Shown piece by piece: positions 58,220 through 64,000 of a stretch of 64,000 nt of DNA; position 1 is the first letter of the stretch; every line of letters starts with the position of its first letter. The stretch is from Paramoeba atlantica (lineage: Eukaryota; Discosea). The notes beneath the pieces were generated by a model. That model was not told where the DNA came from. It saw only the letters and a list, made by a program, of their open reading frames with translations, and searched no databases. The translations under genes and the position numbers were made by a program. Location of the stretch: the NCBI GenBank assembly GCA_977017575.1, contig CDRNVI010000041.1, forward strand, positions 124,001 to 188,000, in the 5' to 3' direction.

Positions 58220-60253
58220 ATGTTTCCTGAGGTACGAAGTTTAACTCAGGTCGCGAAGTTGTTCCCGAACACAGTGGAAGGAATAAAAAAGATTGCGACG
58301 ACGGCTCAAACCGAGGCACTGCAATGTATTCGTTCCATTGTGGGCACGAACTCCACAACATGGGATTCCGTAATATCGCAACAAGATCGTTCCCTGGCTT
58401 CTTTTGCCGTGACACAAAATATTCTTGGAGTGATTAAAGAAACCTCACCGAATGCCGAGATTCGCGAGTCGGCACGAAGCTACTACCTTGAACTTGAGAA
58501 CTTCGGAATCGAGCAGTTTCAATGTAATCGAAAGCTATATCAAAAATTTAATGAGTGCGCGAAGTCATGCGTCGCAGAATATAGTACGAACGCATGTCGC
58601 TCGTACTACGTACAGGAGACAGCATCTGTCTATCGTCGGTTGGGCTTGGAATTGCCCGAGGAACAGTTTGAAAAGGTGCTCGAGGTTCAACGCAAAATAT
58701 CACAACTGCGAACCGATTTCCAGAAACAGATTGCTGAAGATACCCGAAAAATTGTTGTATCCGTAGATGAGCTCCGAGGTGTACCTTTAGACACGATACA
58801 AACGTTGAAGATGGATTCCGAGAACAGAGATTCTTACCTTGTAGGTACCGATTATCCAACGTATTTTTCCATCATGCGAAACTGTCAAGTGGAATCTACG
58901 CGGCAAAGTCTTGCAGAGGCCTTTGACAGCAGAGCCTTCCCAGCGAACGAGAAAATCCTCGCAGAGCTGATTCACTGCAGACACGTCCTGGCACAACTTG
59001 TTGGCTACGAAAGTTACGCCTCCCTTGATTTGGAAGACAAAATGGTGGGGTCTCCGACTGCCGCACAGGATTTCCTGCAAGAGTTAATCCCACCTCTCCG
59101 CAAAAAATGGAGCAAAGAATATGAAATTCTTAAAGACAATCTCCCGGGCGGCGTTACCCTCTCCTCGGAGGGTCGCATAAAATCGTGGGATCTGATGTAC
59201 GTGATTCATCAATACAAGACGAAGCACTTGCAGGTGGACGAAAATCTACTGAAGGAGTACTTCCCCCTGTCGGTCACGGTGGACGGGTTGTTCCACGTGC
59301 TCAGCTCATTTCTAGATTTGCACTTGGAAAAAGTTCACGACGTCGAGTTCTGGGATCCCCAAGTTTTTGCGCTTCGCGTCACCTCTCGTGCCTCAGGAAA
59401 TCTCGTTGGTCACATCGTGTTGGACTTATTTCCCCGGGAGGGGAAATACTCCCACGCATGCTGTTGTGGGATTGTCCCAAGTGTGAACGATGGTGAGTCT
59501 TTCACCCCCGCTGTAGCGGTGGTGTTAGCCAACTTTCCTGTAGCTGTGGGCGATACTCCAGCACTGTTCACGCACAATGATGTTGTAACCTTCTTTCACG
59601 AGATGGGGCATGCGTTCCACATGTTACTTGGGCGTAGCGAGATGTGTACGATGGCAGGGTATAACGTAAAAACTGATTTCGTCGAAATGCCGTCACAAAT
59701 TTTGGAATACTGGATGTGGGAATCGTCCATTTTGCGAGAAATCTCAAGTCATTACAGGACGAAAGAGCCCTTGCCAGATGCACTGATTCAGGCTAAAATT
59801 GATGCTCGGAATTTTTTCGCTGGGAGGGATACGTTACGACAAATTATCTTTGCTACTCTTTCGTTACGTCTCTACAACGCCCAGTTTGCCGCACAAGACG
59901 TCAGCATGATGCAACCCGAGAAGGAGATGAAAAAACTCACCGAAGAACTCCTACCCGGCATTGAAACACTCCCGAATTCTCACTTCACTTGCAGCTTTGG
60001 TCATCTTGAGGGTTACGGCGCTGCGTACTATGGATATTTGTATGCAGAAGTGTTTGCCGCTGATGTCTTTCATTCTCTGCACGAACGAAAAGGTCTTCTT
60101 AGTCCTGTTGAAGGTAAAAACTATGTAAAAGCCATCATCGGAGTCGGAGGTTCCTCACACCCCAGCATTATGTTACGACGCTATTTAGGTCGGGATCCCA
60201 ACAGTGCAGCTTTTTGGAAGAAAATTGGAGTCACTCAGCCAAAAAATGAATGA
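58220..60253 (+). CDS. M3-family metallopeptidase (mitochondrial intermediate peptidase / thimet oligopeptidase type)
   Basis: 677 aa, usual for M3A. The zinc site is FFHEMGHAFHMLLGR (HExxH, about residue 466) with the third ligand Glu in VEMPSQILEYW, about 27 residues on. Other family blocks are VGYESYASLDLEDKMVGSP, LGHIVLDLFPREGKYSHACC (with V for L) and the C-terminal HFTCSFGHLEGYGAAYYGYL (Y/H substrate loop). The N-terminal helices (residues 1-200) resemble mitochondrial intermediate peptidase, which removes an octapeptide from imported precursors, more than cytosolic thimet oligopeptidase, but there is little presequence (MFPEVRSLTQVAKLFPNTVE). All catalytic residues are present. Which of the two roles applies is open. 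Confidence 0.88.
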   Translation: MFPEVRSLTQVAKLFPNTVEGIKKIATTAQTEALQCIRSIVGTNSTTWDSVISQQDRSLASFAVTQNILGVIKETSPNAEIRESARSYYLELENFGIEQFQCNRKLYQKFNECAKSCVAEYSTNACRSYYVQETASVYRRLGLELPEEQFEKVLEVQRKISQLRTDFQKQIAEDTRKIVVSVDELRGVPLDTIQTLKMDSENRDSYLVGTDYPTYFSIMRNCQVESTRQSLAEAFDSRAFPANEKILAELIHCRHVLAQLVGYESYASLDLEDKMVGSPTAAQDFLQELIPPLRKKWSKEYEILKDNLPGGVTLSSEGRIKSWDLMYVIHQYKTKHLQVDENLLKEYFPLSVTVDGLFHVLSSFLDLHLEKVHDVEFWDPQVFALRVTSRASGNLVGHIVLDLFPREGKYSHACCCGIVPSVNDGESFTPAVAVVLANFPVAVGDTPALFTHNDVVTFFHEMGHAFHMLLGRSEMCTMAGYNVKTDFVEMPSQILEYWMWESSILREISSHYRTKEPLPDALIQAKIDARNFFAGRDTLRQIIFATLSLRLYNAQFAAQDVSMMQPEKEMKKLTEELLPGIETLPNSHFTCSFGHLEGYGAAYYGYLYAEVFAADVFHSLHERKGLLSPVEGKNYVKAIIGVGGSSHPSIMLRRYLGRDPNSAAFWKKIGVTQPKNE

Positions 60254-60721
60254 AAGCGGAAGGCACTCTGCACTCAATCAATGATATTATGGAAGGACGC
60301 GTCCTCTGGTTACTTTATTCCCTGTTGTAAATCGTGTAGGGTAAATGGTTGCCTTGAGGCCGTGATGTTCACCTACTCTTGTTTTTTTTAATCTTCATTG
60401 GCCTCTGTGGTGTCCTAAAAATCAATGAAATGAATTTAGTGGTTAAGCGAACTTGTCTACACACCTGTTTGTAGAATGGCGTGCAAATTTTTGCCTTATT
60501 TTTGATTCTTTCTGAATCTACATTCCAGGTCCCGAAAGATACTCGAACATACATTTCTAATTTTATGAGCCCGTTTTGTGAACCATATTTCAAACTTGAT
60601 CATGTTATTTTCCATTTTTTTTTAGCTAAGCTAATTTTCTATTCTATTCTATTCTTCGGATCGATACAGCGAACTCGACGATAAACGAACCCGCAACCTA
60701 TCTTGATCATCATCGATATTT
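60254..60721. other. Intergenic spacer, nothing recognised
   Basis: 468 bp. A run with TTTTTTTTAGC near 60620 and several TTCTATTC units near 60638-60655 may be the acceptor tract of the next gene. Confidence 0.45.
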
Positions 60722-61147
60722 ATGATCTCCCCCTCCGCTTATCTCTATGGTGAAACTGCTGCTGTTGTGGAGAATTCCGGAAGGCCACACACCGCTCGCG
60801 CGTCACTCACACCCAAAGGGGGACCTCTCACCGGCTTCCGCATGTGTGCCACATCCCACAAGGAGATGAATTACCGAAAGGAGCGTCTGGGCTGGAAGGC
60901 GTACAACTATACCGACCCGTTCCTACCATTCCAGTCCAAACGGCCGAGCAGGCATGTGGAGACGATCCATCCTGGCTCATGGTTTGGCGCTGGACATTAT
61001 AACATTCGAAAGTCGTATTGGGTAATGTACTCGTGGTTACCCATGACAGGGATTATAGGCGGGGGTCTAGGTTACGCGGTCTACATGACGAAGATGATGC
61101 GAAATGGGTGGGTTTTGAAGAATCAAGGCGCTGTGGTGGGAGATTGA
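60722..61147 (+). CDS. Small single-pass membrane protein, unknown
   Basis: 141 aa. A basic N-terminal half rich in Pro, Tyr and Arg (RKERLGWKAYNYTDPFLPFQ) is followed by one hydrophobic segment (MYSWLPMTGIIGGGLGYAVY, about residues 101-120) and a short tail. The shape recalls small accessory subunits of respiratory complexes, with most of the chain on one side of the inner membrane, but no family is recognised. Strong codon use, a clean ATG and spacing like the neighbouring genes support it as real. Confidence 0.65.
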   Translation: MISPSAYLYGETAAVVENSGRPHTARASLTPKGGPLTGFRMCATSHKEMNYRKERLGWKAYNYTDPFLPFQSKRPSRHVETIHPGSWFGAGHYNIRKSYWVMYSWLPMTGIIGGGLGYAVYMTKMMRNGWVLKNQGAVVGD

Positions 61148-61670
61148 AAGCCTTATGTGTACAAATAATGTAAAAATGACTACTATTATTCTCGTACGTT
61201 CGTGAATACCGATCGTACGTGTACAATGAACGATATACCAGGTATTTCGTTTATTCTATGTTGCTGATTACGCGCAGAACTAGCTTGTGTGAATATGCTG
61301 TGATCCCATTAACTTCGTATAACTCCCTAAAACTCTTTTTATCGTACCTTTTGTTGCCCACCATTTCTTATTCTTACAATGCAAAATTCAAGTAAAACCT
61401 ACTATGAAAAGCACATCTTAAAAAATTGAGAAAAATTGATTTGTTTGCGTCTGATTGTGCTCCTTAAACTAAACAACACGAAATAGAAAGTCCGTAAATG
61501 TGGCCTCTTCTATATCTGCCATATCTTTTTCATTTTATGCACTTTTCAGATTTTATGCACTTTTTATCTGCTTTCCTGTTGAAAGCGAATGAAACTATTT
61601 GGACCAGAGCCTCATCCTAAGAAGCCACCGAGTTAATTTGCGAAAGAAAAGTCGACACTCCTACGCACCG
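61148..61670. other. Intergenic spacer with acceptor-like tract
   Basis: About 520 bp. The end has a long T/C-rich tract with TTTTCAG at 61545-61551 and a second pyrimidine run, suitable for trans-splicing of the ERV46 gene. Nothing else seen. Confidence 0.5.
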
Positions 61671-62780
61671 ATGCCATTGTCCTCACTCTACGAAGGCTAT
61701 CACTCGCGATACGACGAGGCACGCACGAAAACTTTTCGCGGTGCCTCCTTTACCCTTCTTTTATGTCTTTTCATGGGCCTTGTTCTGTGGATCGAGACCG
61801 ACTACTACCTCTCAACCGAGACCATCTCACACGTTAGTAACTCCCTCGAGGTCGAACACCAAATCCCACTCAACTTCAACATGACCTTTCCAGCAGCACA
61901 CTGTGACGAACTCTACTTTGAGCTTCACGACGCCTCGGGGGTTGTCCGCAATATTAACGACAACGTCTCGCGTGTCCCGCTGCTCACTCCCTTCAATGCG
62001 CAATCGACACGTCCCGTTCAAAAGCCTAAACCTCATACGTGTGGTTCTTGCTACGGTGCAGAGTCGAACGATTTACAGTGCTGTGAGAGTTGTGAGGACA
62101 TAATCCGCGCATATCTCACGAAAGGGTGGATGCCACTTCCTTTGGAACACTACTCACAGTGTGTGACCGAGGTACCGTACACCCACGAGGGCTCCGGTTG
62201 TCGCGTCTCGGCTTGCATACCCGTGACACTCCCGAAAGGGAGCCTTCGCATTCACTCGGGACCGATGCGATCGGTAGCGGGTATCACCGTACTGGACGCT
62301 CAACTTCATACAAACAACCAACCTGAAAGAGAGGCTCGACCCGATGTGGATGTTCGTCACTCGTTTCACCACCTGAGTTTTGGGGATACGCCAGACACAG
62401 TGGCATCCACCATCTCGGGATTTGTTACCCCTGAGTCAGGCCATTCGTATGTGCATCACTATATTCTGCAAGCCGTACGCACGATGTTATGCAACCGCAA
62501 CGGTACGGTGTGGAATCACACACAGTACAGTGTAGCGAGGCATGTAAAAGAAATAACGGAGCAGGCACCTCACATTCCTGGAGTTTACCTAAGCTATGAA
62601 TTTAGTCCACTACTTCTTCGCGTTACGCAACGCTCGCCGTACCGTAGCATATTCCACTTTCTGCTGTATCTTAGTTCAATTGCTGCCGGGGTTTATGTCG
62701 CATTGTCTGTGGTTGAATCTTTGTGTCATTATGGAATGCATCACTGGCGCAAAAAAGCCCAAATTGGGAAGCAAGCCTGA
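61671..62780 (+). CDS. ERV46: ERGIC3/ERV46-type cargo receptor
   Basis: 369 aa from the ATG at 61671, the usual length. With ERV41 it cycles between ER and Golgi in COPII and COPI vesicles and returns escaped ER proteins. The N-terminus shows the family pattern (YDEARTKTFRGASF) followed by the first membrane helix (LLLCLFMGLVLWIET, about 29-43), a large lumenal part with LNFNMTFPAAHCDEL, and the ERV46-specific cysteine loop CGSCYGAESNDLQCCESCED (about 123-142), which separates it from ERV41. The C-terminus has PGVYLSYEFSPLLLRVTQRS and the second helix FHFLLYLSSIAAGVYVAL, then a basic tail ending in QIGKQA without a strict KKxx signal. Confidence 0.92.
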   Translation: MPLSSLYEGYHSRYDEARTKTFRGASFTLLLCLFMGLVLWIETDYYLSTETISHVSNSLEVEHQIPLNFNMTFPAAHCDELYFELHDASGVVRNINDNVSRVPLLTPFNAQSTRPVQKPKPHTCGSCYGAESNDLQCCESCEDIIRAYLTKGWMPLPLEHYSQCVTEVPYTHEGSGCRVSACIPVTLPKGSLRIHSGPMRSVAGITVLDAQLHTNNQPEREARPDVDVRHSFHHLSFGDTPDTVASTISGFVTPESGHSYVHHYILQAVRTMLCNRNGTVWNHTQYSVARHVKEITEQAPHIPGVYLSYEFSPLLLRVTQRSPYRSIFHFLLYLSSIAAGVYVALSVVESLCHYGMHHWRKKAQIGKQA

Positions 62781-63007
62781 CCGAGACTGATATAGAATTA
62801 TGAAGCTACTCCCCACTTCTTATAGACATGCTTTCTATAAACCAATTCACTTATGACGACAAAAGGTTTAAGCTGTCTTTCATGATATAGCTACTTTGTA
62901 GTTACATTGCGTATTTCTTCCATGAAAGATTTTAAGCTTTGACACCTAAGGATTTTACTACAAAGGGATTTGATAGCAAGAGCAAACTACACATTTACAG
63001 AACTTAT

Positions 63008-63406
63008 ATGACTTCAGAAGATTCTTTGCCTAATCAACCTAATGGGCTTCCTATATCTAGCGTAAGATGGAATGAACACATGAGTCAGAACGAGATCGAT
63101 CGAGTTCATCCTCCCGCTTCGACGCAGGAAATGCTGGTCCAGCAAGAAGCACAGATTGAATCTCTTGGCGGGGGTGTACAGCGAGTACGTGAGGCAGCCG
63201 AGGATATTCGCTTCGCTTTAGAAGAGGATGAAGGAGCAAGAAAAGATCTTGAAGGCTCTTTAGATAAATTAATGTCCAAGGTACAAGCTCTGAATCTTCG
63301 AGTGAGCAAGTTTCTTAGTCGGCAATCGACGAAAACGAAGCTAGTTTGTATCATTATTGGTATATTAATACTTACTTTGCTTTTGATTTTTGCTTTACTA
63401 GTCTGA
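63008..63406 (+). CDS. Tail-anchored SNARE (Bet1/Use1-like)
   Basis: 132 aa from the ATG at 63008 (a longer frame upstream has no ATG). A polar N-terminus, then a 60-residue heptad region (AQIESLGGGVQRVREAAEDI to LRVSKFLSRQ, about 51-109), then a C-terminal hydrophobic anchor (LVCIIIGILILTLLLIFALL). This is the layout of small Q-SNAREs in ER-Golgi traffic, in keeping with the ERV46 gene next door, although shared position means little in kinetoplastids. By heptad count the zero layer falls on Asp in ALEEDEGA rather than Gln; Use1 proteins also have Asp there, as I recall. The subtype is uncertain. Confidence 0.75.
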   Translation: MTSEDSLPNQPNGLPISSVRWNEHMSQNEIDRVHPPASTQEMLVQQEAQIESLGGGVQRVREAAEDIRFALEEDEGARKDLEGSLDKLMSKVQALNLRVSKFLSRQSTKTKLVCIIIGILILTLLLIFALLV

Positions 63407-64000
63407 CATTTGCGTAAACGGTTTATCTATCACTGCATACTAATCTGTACTTGCACAAGCCGCATAAAATGTGAGATGCAGGAATGGTCAGTAAAGCTCT
63501 AACATGATCTTTTTTGACTCAATCCTCGCTATAATGGAGACGTCGTGACCGCACGCATTTAATTGGTGCTTACACACTTACATTGTATGATCAGACATAA
63601 CGAAATCATAAATAGTCAGCGCAAGATAATATAATTGTCTTCCTAGGTAATATCATCTTTCAAGATAATATTATCTAGTACATGCAGTATTTTCATCATG
63701 TAGTTCTACATGTATCTTCCTCACGCTTCAATGCTATTAATTATCAACAAAGCGACGCCGGGCTTGGAACCGGTATCTAGCGTGTTTACGTAGGTGGTAA
63801 TAATGCATGTTTTACACACTGTATGTACTACTCTACATAAGACGATTGACTACCTAAGAAGGCTACATAAGAAAGATTGAACATTGACTCTTAAGCATTA
63901 TCAATTCATTGTATTCTCTACTTTTTTGGAGCATGAGCTTATTGGACCAATTTCAAGTTCCTGTCAAAAAAACAGAGTCGAACAGCATGCACTTAACATT
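63407..64000. other. Intergenic end of window
   Basis: About 590 bp without a gene. A 14-bp palindrome AGATAATATTATCT lies at 63663-63676, and GATAATAT occurs again in the 50 bp before it. No RNA gene could be supported. Confidence 0.45.

Noticed and set aside
60722-61147. NDUFA13/GRIM-19 or another named complex I subunit
   Set aside because: One membrane helix and a basic N-terminal half are not enough; no diagnostic motif was found.
63750-63790. Minus-strand tRNA-like B box near GGCTTGGAACC
   Set aside because: The T-stem does not pair, and no acceptor, D or anticodon arms could be built around it.

Overview
The window looks like nuclear DNA of a kinetoplastid (Euglenozoa). Every host gene lies on the + strand over 64 kb, none shows a spliceosomal intron, and several are preceded by a pyrimidine run plus AG, as expected for trans-splicing. 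The three EF-1alpha copies carry long stretches typical of trypanosomatid EF-1alpha, and a PWWP domain is fused to a complete TFIIS, a layout known from trypanosomes. A long DEIH-box helicase resembles the RNA-editing helicase REH2. The load of DNA transposons (Tc1/mariner, Merlin, hAT) is unlike Trypanosoma or Leishmania, so a deep-branching lineage (a prokinetoplastid such as Perkinsela, or a bodonid) is my guess; species is not determined.

Layout. 1-11.3 kb: host genes (COQ2-like end, condensin CAP-H, a protein with two degenerate HMG boxes, REH2-like helicase). 11.4-15.3 kb: repeats, Tc1/mariner debris and the first copy of a 1.94-kb duplicated segment. 15.07-17.8 kb: EF-1alpha copy 1 with a small LRR gene. 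17.8-28.2 kb: fossil DIRS-like pieces, a 5' LINE fragment, a hairpin-dense non-coding stretch, a broken LINE with a C-terminal nuclease lying between inverted repeats, the second copy of the duplicated segment, and a Tc1/mariner transposase remnant. 28.2-30.9 kb: EF-1alpha copy 2 and a broken LRR copy. 31-36.9 kb: an APE-type LINE split by a hAT element, a decayed Merlin element and a LINE RT fragment. 36.9-39.0 kb: EF-1alpha copy 3 with a cut-off LRR copy. 39-43.3 kb: a Merlin element with target duplication inside another LINE, LINE 3' ends and a Tc1/mariner MITE. 43.7-52.2 kb: host genes again (PWWP-TFIIS, three LRR loci, pseudouridine synthase, PI synthase) plus an 893-bp inverted-repeat element. 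52.4-57.9 kb: a LINE with one open 1826-codon frame. 58.2-63.4 kb: M3 oligopeptidase, a small membrane protein, an ERV46/ERGIC3 cargo receptor and a SNARE.

The host genes do not form one pathway: they cover ubiquinone and phosphatidylinositol synthesis, chromosome condensation, transcript elongation, RNA processing, translation and ER-Golgi traffic, as expected of a polycistronic unit. The best leads are: (1) the open LINE has a sequence nearly matching the 3' end of the kinetoplastid spliced leader exactly where homology to a second copy begins, suggesting retrotransposition of a trans-spliced mRNA; (2) the same LINE carries five Cys/His motifs resembling the one I recall from Mer3/HFM1 helicases; (3) a roughly 700-bp stretch with two predicted three-way junctions that share a hairpin loop; (4) an empty/filled site pair that fixes the ends of a Tc1/mariner element; (5) most element coding strands are antisense to the host genes.
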